The notes under the pieces are model-generated. The model was given only the letters and a program-made list of their open reading frames with translations. It had not been told where the DNA came from and ran no database searches. Made by a program: the position numbers and the translations under genes. Shown here piece by piece: positions 34,958 through 43,522 of a stretch of 64,000 nt of DNA (positions within the stretch are counted from its first letter, which is position 1; every line of letters begins with the position of its first letter). Source of the DNA: Mycolicibacterium psychrotolerans (GTDB lineage Bacteria > Actinomycetota > Actinomycetes > Mycobacteriales > Mycobacteriaceae); the NCBI RefSeq assembly GCF_010729305.1, contig NZ_AP022574.1, positions 1,426,001-1,490,000 on the forward strand, given 5' to 3'.

Positions 34958-35950
34958 ATGGATGTCGACGCGTTCGTGCTGGCGCACCGGCCGGCCTGGG
35001 ATCGCCTCGACCACCTGGTGAAGAAGCGCAGGCGGCTGTCCGGCGCCGAGGCCGACGAGTTGGTCGACCTCTACCAGCGGGTGTCGACGCACCTGTCGAT
35101 GGTGCGCTCGTCGTCGACGGACGCGGTGCTCGTCGGCAAGCTGTCGAGTCTGGTGGCGCGGGCGCGCTCGGTGGTCACCGGTGCCCATGCGCCGCTGTGG
35201 CGGGAGTTCGTCCGGTTCTGGACGGTGTCGTTCCCCGTGGTGGCGTACCGGTCGTGGCGATGGTGGCTGGGAACGGCCGTGGCGTTCTTCGTCGTCTCGG
35301 TGGCGCTCGCGGTGTGGGTCGCCGCGACCCCCGAGGTGCAGGCGACCATCGGCACGCCGAGCGAGCTGGAGCAGTTGGTCAACACCGAATTCGCTTCGTA
35401 CTACAGCGAACACCCGGCGGCGTCGTTCGCGTTCAGCGTCTGGACGAACAACGCGTGGATCGCCGCGCAGTGCGTGGTGTCGGCGATCCTGCTGGGCCTC
35501 CCGATCCCTTACATCCTGTTCCAGAACGCGTTGAACTTCGGGATGCTCGCCGGGGTGATGTTCGGGGCGGGCCGCGGCGATGTGTTCCTGGGGCTGATCA
35601 CCCCGCACGGGCTGATCGAGCTGACGGCGGTGTTCCTGGCCGCGGCCGCGGGCATGCGGCTGGGCTGGTCGGTGGTCTCGCCGGGTGACCGGCCGCGCGG
35701 GCAGGTGCTGGCCGAGCAGGGCCGGGCGGTGATCTCGGTGGCGATCGGTCTGATCGCGGTGCTCGCGGTCGCGGGTCTGATCGAGGCGTTCGTGACGCCT
35801 TCCGCACTGCCGACGTTCGTGCGGATCGCCATCGGGGTGGCTGCCGAGCTCGCGTTCCTGGGGTACGTGGTGTACTTCGGCCGCCGGGCCGCCCGCCGCG
35901 GGGAGACCGGCGACATCGACAACGCCCCGGACTACGCGCCGACGGGCTGA
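34958..35950 (+). CDS. Stage II sporulation protein M-like (SpoIIM/DUF95) membrane protein
   Basis: The 330-residue integral membrane protein belongs to the SpoIIM-like family, present in non-sporulating actinobacteria with unknown function (Rv3694c position). After a soluble helical N-terminus (HRPAWDRLDHLVKKRRRLSG) come five or six membrane segments, including WWLGTAVAFFVVSVALAVWV and GLPIPYILFQNALNFGMLAGV, and the conserved loop GLITPHGLIELTAVFLA. The gene has no ribosome binding site but a -10 box 7 bases upstream, so it is probably leaderless. Together with the RDD and MoxR operon genes it forms a conserved membrane neighbourhood. Confidence 0.88.
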   Translation: MDVDAFVLAHRPAWDRLDHLVKKRRRLSGAEADELVDLYQRVSTHLSMVRSSSTDAVLVGKLSSLVARARSVVTGAHAPLWREFVRFWTVSFPVVAYRSWRWWLGTAVAFFVVSVALAVWVAATPEVQATIGTPSELEQLVNTEFASYYSEHPAASFAFSVWTNNAWIAAQCVVSAILLGLPIPYILFQNALNFGMLAGVMFGAGRGDVFLGLITPHGLIELTAVFLAAAAGMRLGWSVVSPGDRPRGQVLAEQGRAVISVAIGLIAVLAVAGLIEAFVTPSALPTFVRIAIGVAAELAFLGYVVYFGRRAARRGETGDIDNAPDYAPTG

Positions 35951-35960
35951 GGTTTCTTGC

Positions 35961-36020
35961 GCGAGCAGACGCAAACTCGGGCTCTTCAGGCGCCAATCAC
36001 GCGAGTTCGCGTCTGCTCGC
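35961..36020. repeat. Hairpin repeat element, copy A
   Basis: Arms GCGAGCAGACGCAAACTCG (35961-35979) and its complement with one mismatch (36002-36020) flank a 22-base spacer. The right arm contains the stop and last codons of the DUF559 gene. It lies between two convergent genes, so it can act as a bidirectional terminator. A second copy with the same core lies at 36983-37046. Confidence 0.8.
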
Positions 36021-36896
36021 CGAGGTGGGGCGGGACAGGTGCTCGTCGATGCGGTCGACGAGGCGTCGGGGATGGACGCGGACGTCGGACGCCACGATCG
36101 GGATGACGGTCCACCCCAGCTGCTGAATGGCGGCGAAGCGGACTTTATCCCGCACCATCTGCAATGGTCCCGCATGCCACTCGACGCTCTCGTACTCGGC
36201 GACCACCCCGTGGTGGGGCCAGGCGAAGTCGACACGCCAACTCTGGTCCGAGCCGGTGATCACGAATTGCAGTTCGGCACGGGGAAGCCCGCCATCGATC
36301 ATCACAAGGCGGGCTTCGCTCTCCATCGCCGACTCGGCTCGACCGTCGGCGAGCGGCGCGAGCGCGCGGACCGCGACGATGCCGCGCCTGCCCTTCTGCT
36401 CGTCGATCGCCGTGTCGAGGTCGGCGCGCGTGCACCATCCTGACCGCAGGGCGGCATCGAGCGTCGCAAGTGCTCGCGGCCGCGTCAGCGTGCGGGCCAC
36501 TTCGACGGCCGTCCACGCGGGAGCAGTGGCGAGCCGGCCCTGCACGCGCTGCAACGGCGCGCCGAGTCGTTGATGCACCATCAGGCCGACGGTCGGGCGC
36601 ACCCGCACACCCGGATCGAGAATGTGCACCGCCGTTCTGCCCTCGGTGTCGAATCCGTAGAGTGCCGCCGCCGTACCCATGCACGCGACCGCCGGCTGGC
36701 CGATATGGGCGTCGAGCGCCGCGAGGCGGCCCCACCGGTCCGGTGCTGCGGTGCCGTACACCCCGTGCCAGACGCGAATCAGCTCGCCCGTCTTCACCAG
36801 ATGGTCGAGCTGCGCACGTGTGATGAGCGTCAGCAAGTCGGCGGTGGTGGCGTGACCCGAACGGCCGGCGATGAACTCAGCGATACATCGGTACAC
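35997..36896 (-). CDS. AbiEi-like HTH / DUF559 (Vsr-like nuclease fold) protein
   Basis: The protein begins with a winged-helix-like segment (TTADLLTLITRAQLDHLVKTG followed by LIRVWHGVYG), as in AbiEi-type antitoxins, and ends with a DUF559 domain related to very-short-patch-repair endonucleases (RVDFAWPHHGVVAEYESVEWHAGP, then DKVRFAAIQQLGWTVIPIV). In that fold the Asp of VDFAW and the Glu of AEYES would be catalytic. Function is unknown; no cognate AbiEii toxin is adjacent. The start is unclear: GTG 36896 is a compromise, since the frame runs to a TTG at 36998 inside a hairpin repeat. The last codons (SRRELA) and stop are encoded by the other repeat copy. Confidence 0.7.
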   Translation of the reverse strand: MYRCIAEFIAGRSGHATTADLLTLITRAQLDHLVKTGELIRVWHGVYGTAAPDRWGRLAALDAHIGQPAVACMGTAAALYGFDTEGRTAVHILDPGVRVRPTVGLMVHQRLGAPLQRVQGRLATAPAWTAVEVARTLTRPRALATLDAALRSGWCTRADLDTAIDEQKGRRGIVAVRALAPLADGRAESAMESEARLVMIDGGLPRAELQFVITGSDQSWRVDFAWPHHGVVAEYESVEWHAGPLQMVRDKVRFAAIQQLGWTVIPIVASDVRVHPRRLVDRIDEHLSRPTSASRRELA

Positions 36897-36982
36897 CGGT
36901 TGATCGTCAACCGATCGGGCAGACCCCTCGTGCGCCAAGTTCCTCGACTGGGGATGGATCGGGCATTGGGGATGGCTGCCCT

Positions 36983-37046
36983 CCGCGAGCAGACGCAAAC
37001 TCGGCCGGATTTGCCGAAAACTGACCGAGTTTGTGTCTGCTCGCGG
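36983..37046. repeat. Hairpin repeat element, copy B
   Basis: Arms at 36983-37004 and 37025-37046 (22 bp, one mismatch) share the core GCGAGCAGACGCAAACTCG with copy A but have a different 20-base spacer. It ends 14 bp before the DUF58 stop, so it may serve as that operon's terminator. Confidence 0.8.
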
Positions 37047-37060
37047 GAAGGCGGCGACCC

Positions 37061-38383
37061 CTACAGGCGGCCGGTGGCCTTCATCGCCAGGTAGTGGTCG
37101 GCCAGCGCGGGCGCCAGGTCCTCGGGCGGCGCGTCGACGACGTCGACGCCGTGGCCGCGCAGCCGCGACGCGACATCGAGTCGGTCACCGCGGGCCCGCT
37201 CGGCCGCGGCGGCGTCGTACACCTCGACCGCATCCGCCCGGCCGGCGGCGAGCGCATCGACCCGCGGGTCCGACACCGCCGCCAACAGCACCTGATGCCT
37301 GGCCGTCAACTGTGGCAGCACCGCCATCAGCCCCTCGTCGATCGCCGAGCTGTTCAGATCGGTCAGCAGCACCACCAGGGCCCGGCGCCGGACCCGCCGC
37401 AGCACCGCCGCGACCATCGCGCGCGCATCCGACTCCACGAGCGCGGGCTCCAGCGGCGCCATCGCGTCCACCAGCAGCGCGAGAAGTTCCGTGCGGGAGG
37501 CGTTGAACACCCCCGCCCGTGTCACGCGGTCGTGGGCGAGGAAGTCGACGTGATCGCCTGCGCGGGCGGCCAGCGCCGCGAGCAGCAGCGCGGCGTCCAT
37601 CGACCAGTCCAGCCGCGGCCAGCCCGCCGGCCCCGCGGCCGTCGGATCCACCCCCACCCGGCCCGCCGACGTTCGGCCGGTGTCCAGCACGATGACCACC
37701 CGGCGGTCCCGCTCGGGCCGCCACGTGCGCACCACCACGTCGGCGCGCCGGGCGGTGGCCCTCCAGTCGATCGAGCGGATGTCGTCACCGATGACGTACT
37801 CCCGCAACGAGTCGAACTCGGTGCCCTGCCCCCGGATCAGTGCGGGCGTCGCACCCTCGAGCTCACGCAGCCGCGCCAGCCGCGACGGCAGGTGCTTGCG
37901 CGACAGGAACGGGGGCAGCATGCGCAGCGACCCGGTGACCGCGTGTGAGCCCTGCCGGCCCGCCAGGCCCAGCGGGCCGATCGAGCGGGCGGTCACCGGC
38001 CCCGCCACCTGATCGCCGCGCCGCACCGGCGTCAGCTGCGTGCGTAACGTAACCCGTTGCCCCGCAGCCAGATCCACCGGATGCAGCCGGGGCGCGGCGT
38101 TCGCACTCGGTGCCCACGCGTCGCGGACCACGCCGCGGAAGCGGGACCGGCCACCGTTCGTGACGGTCAGCACCGCGTCGACGGGCTGCCCCAGCCGCGC
38201 CGAGGTGGGACCGCTGCGGACCAACCCCAGGGCGCGGGGGTTGCCCGCCAGCGCCGCGTCGACCAGCACCGCGGCGGCCAGCAGTCCCAGCAGTATGACG
38301 AAAGTGATAGCGGGACCGGGGGAGAGCGCGATCGGCAGCGCGCAGACGAGCGCGATGACACCGGTGCGCCCGGTCAGGATCAC
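37061..38383 (-). CDS. DUF58 domain protein (VWA-like, MoxR partner)
   Basis: The 440-residue protein starts with two membrane segments (GVIALVCALPIALSPGPAITF, VILLGLLAAAVLVDA) and continues with a DUF58 domain, signature LREYVIGDDIRSIDWRATARR, followed by a VWA-like fold (VVIVLDTGR; VVLLTDLNSSAIDEG). DUF58 proteins are the usual partners of MoxR ATPases and probably work at the membrane on an unknown client. GTG at 38383 overlaps the moxR stop (GTGA). It is the last gene of the operon and matches Rv3693. Confidence 0.88.
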   Translation of the reverse strand: MILTGRTGVIALVCALPIALSPGPAITFVILLGLLAAAVLVDAALAGNPRALGLVRSGPTSARLGQPVDAVLTVTNGGRSRFRGVVRDAWAPSANAAPRLHPVDLAAGQRVTLRTQLTPVRRGDQVAGPVTARSIGPLGLAGRQGSHAVTGSLRMLPPFLSRKHLPSRLARLRELEGATPALIRGQGTEFDSLREYVIGDDIRSIDWRATARRADVVVRTWRPERDRRVVIVLDTGRTSAGRVGVDPTAAGPAGWPRLDWSMDAALLLAALAARAGDHVDFLAHDRVTRAGVFNASRTELLALLVDAMAPLEPALVESDARAMVAAVLRRVRRRALVVLLTDLNSSAIDEGLMAVLPQLTARHQVLLAAVSDPRVDALAAGRADAVEVYDAAAAERARGDRLDVASRLRGHGVDVVDAPPEDLAPALADHYLAMKATGRL

Positions 38384-39345
38384 CAGCGGGGCACCGGTAC
38401 GGCCGCGAGGATCCCGTCGAGGACGCCGTCGGCCGACGCGCCCTCGAGCTCGGCCTCGGGGCGCAACGCCACCCGGTGGCGCAGCGTCGGCCGGGCCATC
38501 GCCTTGACGTCGTCGGGGGTGACGTAGGTACGCCCGGACAACCACGCCCACGTGCGAGCCGTCGACAGCAGGGCGGTCGCGCCGCGGGGCGACACCCCCA
38601 GTTGCAGCGACGGGGAACGCCGTGTCGCGCCGACGATGTCGACGATGTAGCCGAGGATCTCCTCGCCGGCGAGGACCTGACCGACGGCGTCGCGGCCCGC
38701 CGCGAGCTCCGCAGGCCCGGCCACCGGCTGCACCGCGGACAGGTTGCGCGGATCGAAACCGCGGGCATGCCGGTCGAGGATCGCGATCTCCTGATCGCGT
38801 GGGGGCAGCGGCACATCGAGCTTCAGCAGGAACCGGTCCAGCTGCGCCTCCGGCAGCTGATAGGTGCCCTCGTACTCGATCGGATTCTGGGTGGCCGCCA
38901 CGATGAACGGGTCGGGCAGCGGCCGCGGTTCGCCTTCGACGCTGACCTGCCGCTCCTCCATGGCCTCCAGCAGTGCCGCCTGTGTCTTGGGTGGCGTGCG
39001 GTTGATCTCGTCGGCGAGAAGCAGATTCGTGAACACCGGCCCGGCGCGGAACGTGAACTCCGCGGTGCGCGCGTCGTACACCAGCGAACCCGTCACGTCG
39101 CCCGGCATCAGGTCGGGGGTGAACTGCACCCGTTTGAACTCCAGCTGCAGCGCCGCGGCCAGCGTGCGCACCAGCAGCGTCTTCGCGACGCCGGGGACGC
39201 CCTCGAGCAGCACGTGCCCGCGGCACAGCAGCGCGACCACCAGACCGCTGACCACCGCGTCCTGGCCGACGACGACCTTGGCGATCTCGGCGCGCAGGGC
39301 CATCAGCGCGGTGCGGGCACCTTCGTGGGTGACGGGCTGTGTCAC
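38380..39345 (-). CDS. moxR: MoxR-family AAA+ ATPase
   Basis: The 321-residue ATPase has Walker A GVPGVAKT, Walker B LLLADEINRTPPKTQAALLEAMEE, the MoxR signature DLMPGDVTGS and the sensor region ATQNPIEYEGTYQLPEAQLDRF. It is a canonical MoxR protein (Rv3692, moxR2 position) and unlike the His-tailed AAA at 14.6 kb. GTG at 39345 overlaps the stop of the DUF4350 gene by GTGA. It should act as a chaperone together with the DUF58 protein. Confidence 0.92.
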   Translation of the reverse strand: MTQPVTHEGARTALMALRAEIAKVVVGQDAVVSGLVVALLCRGHVLLEGVPGVAKTLLVRTLAAALQLEFKRVQFTPDLMPGDVTGSLVYDARTAEFTFRAGPVFTNLLLADEINRTPPKTQAALLEAMEERQVSVEGEPRPLPDPFIVAATQNPIEYEGTYQLPEAQLDRFLLKLDVPLPPRDQEIAILDRHARGFDPRNLSAVQPVAGPAELAAGRDAVGQVLAGEEILGYIVDIVGATRRSPSLQLGVSPRGATALLSTARTWAWLSGRTYVTPDDVKAMARPTLRHRVALRPEAELEGASADGVLDGILAAVPVPRW

Positions 39346-40481
39346 GACTGTGCGACCTGCCTTTCGATGTCGTCGAGCGCCCGGGCGAGGTCCACCAGTT
39401 CGGTGTCGCTCGCCGGTGGCTGCCCGTAGAGGATAGGTCCGACCGTCCGCGGATCGAGGCCGCACCGCTGGGCGACGGCCGCGACGACGGCCGGCGGGGC
39501 GGCGTCACCCCGCAACCCCAGCCGGGGCGCCAGGCGCTGCCGCGCCGACGAGCGGAGCGCGTCGGCGGCGCGGTCCCGCGCGCGCCGGGACCGGTACAGC
39601 CGACCGCGGCCCTCCACGGTCTCCGATGCGCGGACCACCACCGGCAGCGGCTCGACGACCAGCGGGCCGACCCGCCGACCCCGCCAGAGCGCCAGCAGTG
39701 CCACCGCCACGCCGAGCTGCACGACCAGCCACGTCATCTGGTCGGGGATCAGGTCGGTGAGGGCGGCGTCGCCGACAGATCCGGTGCCCTCGCTGTGCTG
39801 CGGGGCATACCAGATCACCGTGGGACGGCTGCCCGCGAGGTTCATCGCCAACGCGGCGTTGCCTTCCTCGGGCAGGCCCGAGTTAGTCAGAAATCCCGAG
39901 CCGCCGACCACGGTGACGGTGCGGCCGGCGTCGTCGTAACGGGCCAGCACGCCGCGGTAGCACCGGGTCACCGGCGTCGCGCCGGCGGCCTCATAGGTGT
40001 CGGCCGCGTCGAACTGCACGGTCCCGGCCCGTTCCGCCGCGCGCAGGTCGCATTCTGGCGCCAGACCGCCGAATTCGGTCGAGCCGCTGCTGCGCAGCGC
40101 CGGCGCAAGCGCTTCGCGGGTCTTGCCGACCGGCTCGACGAGAAGCCGGTCCCCGGGAAGCGCGGCGAGCCGGGCCAGTTGCTCGTCGTCGTACAGCCAG
40201 AACGTCTGCGCCGCGACCAGCAGCGTGTCGGGCCGTGCGGCGCGCGCGACGTCGCCCACGGTGTCGGCCACGACGACGTCGATCCCGTTGTCGCGCAACA
40301 GGGTGACCAGCGCGCGGGCGCCGTCGGGGGACGTCGAGCCCGCATCGAGGTGGCCACCGGGGCGCGCCGCCGTCAGCCAGGTGCTCACGGCGGCGACCGC
40401 GACGACGGCGGCCAGGCCCAGCAGCACCCAGCGCCAGGTGCGCCACCGCTGGCCGACGGTGGGGCCGAGCGCGGTGCTCAT
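39342..40481 (-). CDS. DUF4350 membrane protein
   Basis: The 379-residue protein has an N-terminal membrane anchor (WVLLGLAAVVAVAAVSTWL), an extracytoplasmic DUF4350 domain (about 45-245, GARALVTLLRDNGIDVVV; a glutamine-amidotransferase-like fold) and a second membrane segment (TWLVVQLGVAVALLALW) followed by a basic cytoplasmic tail. Its role is unknown. ATG at 40481 overlaps the DUF4129 stop (ATGA). It matches Rv3691. Confidence 0.82.
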   Translation of the reverse strand: MSTALGPTVGQRWRTWRWVLLGLAAVVAVAAVSTWLTAARPGGHLDAGSTSPDGARALVTLLRDNGIDVVVADTVGDVARAARPDTLLVAAQTFWLYDDEQLARLAALPGDRLLVEPVGKTREALAPALRSSGSTEFGGLAPECDLRAAERAGTVQFDAADTYEAAGATPVTRCYRGVLARYDDAGRTVTVVGGSGFLTNSGLPEEGNAALAMNLAGSRPTVIWYAPQHSEGTGSVGDAALTDLIPDQMTWLVVQLGVAVALLALWRGRRVGPLVVEPLPVVVRASETVEGRGRLYRSRRARDRAADALRSSARQRLAPRLGLRGDAAPPAVVAAVAQRCGLDPRTVGPILYGQPPASDTELVDLARALDDIERQVAQS

Positions 40482-41131
40482 CGGAGCGCGGCCCAATCCT
40501 GTTGTGCCGGGCTGCCATCCGAACCGGTGGTGGCGGCAGACGGGCGAGCGGCCACGTCGTCGTCGAGCGCGGCGATCATTCGGTACTGCTCCTCATGGCC
40601 GGGCAACTCGCCGTAGGTCACGTCGTTGAACGCCTCGGCCGCGGAGGCGAATCGGTCGGCCAGCACGGGCAGCGCCCGGCCGGCGTCGCGGGCGAGTTCG
40701 GTGGCCGTGCGCCCCGGCGCCGCGGCCAGCGTCCCGTTGTCCTCGAGGTGGCGGGCGACCGCACGCAACCGGTGACGGATCGCGGCTGCCCAGTCGGCGG
40801 CCGCGGCGTGGTGCTCGGCGGCCGCACGGTGTTCGGCGGCACTGAGATCGTGATCGTCGAACAGCGGATCGCCCTCGGATCGACTGCTGCGCATGGCCCG
40901 TCGCGCGATGCGGACCGCGACCAGGACGGCGACGGCCAGCAGCACAAGCAGGATAGCGACGGTGAACCAGCCGCCGGGCACCGACGCGGCGCCTGCGGTG
41001 ATCCGGTACAGGAGTCGTTCGATCCAGGTGAGGATCTGGTCGGTCAGCGACTCCCTCGGGTAGATCGCCTTGGAGAGTTCTCGGCGAGCCGCGTCCCGCG
41101 CGGCGTCTCGGTCGATGTCGATCGGCACCAC
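40478..41131 (-). CDS. DUF4129 membrane protein
   Basis: The 217-residue protein has one central membrane segment (GWFTVAILLVLLAVAVLVAVRI) and a C-terminal DUF4129 domain (AAIRHRLRAVARHLEDNGTLAAAPGRTATELAR). DUF4129 is often fused to transglutaminases or found in MoxR operons. Start GTG 41131 (a second GTG is next to it) lies 1 base before the stop of the preceding gene. It matches Rv3690. Confidence 0.8.
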   Translation of the reverse strand: MVPIDIDRDAARDAARRELSKAIYPRESLTDQILTWIERLLYRITAGAASVPGGWFTVAILLVLLAVAVLVAVRIARRAMRSSRSEGDPLFDDHDLSAAEHRAAAEHHAAAADWAAAIRHRLRAVARHLEDNGTLAAAPGRTATELARDAGRALPVLADRFASAAEAFNDVTYGELPGHEEQYRMIAALDDDVAARPSAATTGSDGSPAQQDWAALR

Positions 41132-41132
41132 G

Positions 41133-42299
41133 TCAGCGCTGGCCGGTCAGCCACAGGTCGTCGGTGGTCTGCGGCACCACCGCCGTCTGCGCTGCGCCGG
41201 TCTGCAGCACCAGGTCGAACGCCTCGGCACGGATGCGCCGATCGGTGTACTGCAGCACCACGATTCCGGCGCTGAACGGCCCGGTGATGATCTGGCCGAT
41301 CGCACCGCCGACCGCGATGATCACCAACGCGATCATCGCGGCGGTCACGGTGGTTCCGGTGGTGAGCAGGATCTGGCCGCCGAAGCTGAAGGGGATAGCA
41401 ACGGCGCTCGCGACGAGCTGGGCCACCAGCACCGCGAGCAGCCGGATGCCGAGCACCCGCCAGAAGTCGTTGCGCACCAGGGCGAAGGAGCGCCGGATCG
41501 AGGAGATGATGTCGCGGCGCTCCAGCACGATCGCCACCGGAGTGAACGACAGCATCGTCAAGAGATAGGCCAGCGCCGCGATCAGGGCGAGCGCAAGCGG
41601 AGCGCCGATCGCGAACGCCACCCAGCCGTTGGCGGCCACCGCCACGACCGCGATGATCGCCGCGACGACGATGATCAACAGGACCGCGCCGAGGGCTTCG
41701 AGGACGGTGAACCCGAGCAGTGCCCACAACCGCGGCTTCAACCGCTGCCACGCCTCGCCGATGGAGATTCCCGCGCCGAAGATGGAGCGCCCGATGACGA
41801 CGGTCAGCAGTCCGCTGAGCAGGATCGTGGACAACGCGGTGGCGATGCCGGCCGCGACACTCGACACCAGCGACGCGATGCCCGCGCCGGTTTCGAACAT
41901 CGTGGCGCCGGGGGCCGCGCCGTCGATGGCCTGGTTGACGTCGCCGCTGAACGCCAACGGCCACAACGACAGGATCAGCGCGAGCAGTTGCGCGGCGACC
42001 ACCACGATGGTGGTCAGGCCGAGCGTGGCCTTGGGATTGCTCCGCATGTAGGCGAACGCGCCGTTGAACATGTCCGAGAGGGTGAGCGGCCGCAGCGGGA
42101 CGATGCCGGGCCGCAGCACCGGGGGCTGATAGCCGGGCGGCGGCCCATAGCCCGGGGGCGGGCCGTATCCCGGCGGGGGACCGTACCCCGGGGGCGGACC
42201 GTAGGCGTAGCCGGGCGGCGGATACCCGGGATAGCCGGGCGGCGGCATGCCTGGGGGTGGTGTGCCCGCCGGGCCGTATCCGCCGGCGCTGTAGGTCAT
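41133..42299 (-). CDS. GPPPGY-repeat membrane protein (glycerophosphodiester phosphodiesterase membrane-domain-like)
   Basis: The 388-residue integral membrane protein starts with a 60-residue Pro/Gly/Tyr tail (four exact GPPPGY repeats at 34-57), predicted disordered and cytoplasmic. It is followed by about six membrane segments (LGLTTIVVVAAQLLALILSL, AVLLIIVVAAIIAVVAVAA and others), resembling the membrane domain of GdpP/GDPD-like proteins. It heads the operon that ends with DUF58 and matches Rv3689. Start ATG 42299 is used; the frame continues upstream but overlaps the divergent gene. The Pro-rich tail could bind partner SH3-like or WW-like folds, which is speculation. Confidence 0.82.
   Translation of the reverse strand: MTYSAGGYGPAGTPPPGMPPPGYPGYPPPGYAYGPPPGYGPPPGYGPPPGYGPPPGYQPPVLRPGIVPLRPLTLSDMFNGAFAYMRSNPKATLGLTTIVVVAAQLLALILSLWPLAFSGDVNQAIDGAAPGATMFETGAGIASLVSSVAAGIATALSTILLSGLLTVVIGRSIFGAGISIGEAWQRLKPRLWALLGFTVLEALGAVLLIIVVAAIIAVVAVAANGWVAFAIGAPLALALIAALAYLLTMLSFTPVAIVLERRDIISSIRRSFALVRNDFWRVLGIRLLAVLVAQLVASAVAIPFSFGGQILLTTGTTVTAAMIALVIIAVGGAIGQIITGPFSAGIVVLQYTDRRIRAEAFDLVLQTGAAQTAVVPQTTDDLWLTGQR
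42129..42200 (-). repeat. Four 18-bp tandem units encoding GPPPGY
   Basis: Four consecutive units each encode Gly-Pro-Pro-Pro-Gly-Tyr; the DNA copies differ at wobble positions, so the repeat is old or under amino-acid selection. More degenerate units flank it. Confidence 0.85.
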
Positions 42300-42390
42300 G
42301 ATCACCATCTTGTCGATCGCTGTCCCGATCGGCAACGTCACCTGCGGGCGCGCCCCGTTTCGGAGACGCCGTCCCGGGTACCCCCGCCGC

Positions 42391-43377
42391 ATGACCCGTT
42401 TCGGCTACACCCTGATGACCGAACAGAGCGGCCCGAAAGACCTTGTCCGCTATGCGGTTTCGGCAGAGCAGGCGGGCTTCGACTTCGAAGTCTCCAGCGA
42501 CCACTACTTCCCGTGGCTGGCCTCTCAGGGCCACGCCCCGTACGCGTGGTCGGTGCTCGGAGCCGTCGCGCACGCCACCGAACGTGTCGAGTTGATGACG
42601 TATGTCACGTGCCCGACGATCCGGTATCACCCGGCCGTCGTCGCGCAGAAGGCGGCGACACTGCAGATCCTGGCCGACGGCCGGTTCACCCTCGGGGTGG
42701 GCACCGGCGAGAACCTCAACGAGCACGTCGTCGGCAAGGGCTGGCCCACCATCGCGCGGCGCCAGGAGATGTTGCGCGAAGCGATCCAGATCATCCGCGA
42801 ACTGCACACCGGCGAGCTCGTCGACTGGAAGGGCGAGCACTTCGAGGTCGACTCCGCGCGGATCTGGGACGTGCCGGAGGTGCCGGTCCCGATCGCCGCG
42901 GCCGTGTCCGGTGACCGCTCGGTGGAGGCGTTCGCCCCGCTGGCCGATCACCTGATCGCCGTCGAGCCGAACAAGGATCTGGTCGACGCCTGGCACGACG
43001 CGCGGCGCGCCACCGGGCTGCCGGGCGACGTGCGGGTCATCGGGCAGATCCCGATCAGTTGGGACCCCGACCGCGACGCGGCGATCGAGCGGGCCCACGA
43101 CCAGTTCCGGTGGTTCGCCGGCGGCTGGGCCGTCAACGCCGACCTGCCGACCACGATGGGCTTCGACGGCGCGACGCAATTCGTCCGGCCGGAGGACACC
43201 GCGGAGTCGATTCCGTGCGGACCCGACCTCGACGCGATCGTCGAGGCGGTGAGCGAGTACTGGAAGGCCGGTTTCACCGACATCGCGCTGGTTCAGGTCG
43301 GCGGCGACAGCCAGGACGCGTTCTTCAAAGAAGCAGCAGAGCCGCTGCTCGACAAACTCCGCAGTGCCGCACAGTGA
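42391..43377 (+). CDS. F420-dependent LLM-class oxidoreductase (TIGR03557 type)
   Basis: The 328-residue protein is a luciferase-like TIM-barrel flavin/F420 enzyme. FEVSSDHYFPWLASQGHAPYAWSVLGAVA and ELMTYVTCPTIRYHPAVVAQKAATL match the F420-dependent glucose-6-phosphate-dehydrogenase-like group, with the F420-site GVGTGENLNEHVVG. The substrate is unknown. ATG at 42391 is favoured because the conserved part starts with TRFGYTLM; the frame is open further upstream. It diverges from the membrane operon, 91 bp between starts. A 42-codon gene follows after 10 bp. Confidence 0.88.
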   Translation: MTRFGYTLMTEQSGPKDLVRYAVSAEQAGFDFEVSSDHYFPWLASQGHAPYAWSVLGAVAHATERVELMTYVTCPTIRYHPAVVAQKAATLQILADGRFTLGVGTGENLNEHVVGKGWPTIARRQEMLREAIQIIRELHTGELVDWKGEHFEVDSARIWDVPEVPVPIAAAVSGDRSVEAFAPLADHLIAVEPNKDLVDAWHDARRATGLPGDVRVIGQIPISWDPDRDAAIERAHDQFRWFAGGWAVNADLPTTMGFDGATQFVRPEDTAESIPCGPDLDAIVEAVSEYWKAGFTDIALVQVGGDSQDAFFKEAAEPLLDKLRSAAQ

Positions 43378-43387
43378 GGACGGGCCG

Positions 43388-43516
43388 ATGACGCGAGGTA
43401 GTGGAATCTACGACGACGAGAGCGGGTCGACCGCCGACAAGGCGCAGGACACCGAGAAGGATCCGGACCGCGACACTCCCGACGTCGACAAGGACGGCGG
43501 CGAGCCGACGGCCTGA
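43388..43516 (+). CDS. Small acidic protein, 42 residues
   Basis: ATG at 43388, preceded by GAGGACGG, opens a 42-codon gene with product start MTRGSGIYDDESGS and a very acidic, Asp/Glu/Lys-rich rest ending DKDGGEPTA. It is 10 bp after the oxidoreductase gene and likely co-transcribed. I recall similar short proteins starting with RGSGIYDDE across mycobacteria, all of unknown function. No membrane segment or cysteine is present, and it is probably disordered. Confidence 0.65.
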   Translation: MTRGSGIYDDESGSTADKAQDTEKDPDRDTPDVDKDGGEPTA

Positions 43517-43522
43517 GCCCGT

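Noticed and set aside
37061..39508. 815-codon minus-strand frame as one fused protein
   Set aside because: Only its last 440 codons (from GTG 38383) are the DUF58 gene; the rest is an alternative frame of moxR, which is real in the other frame.
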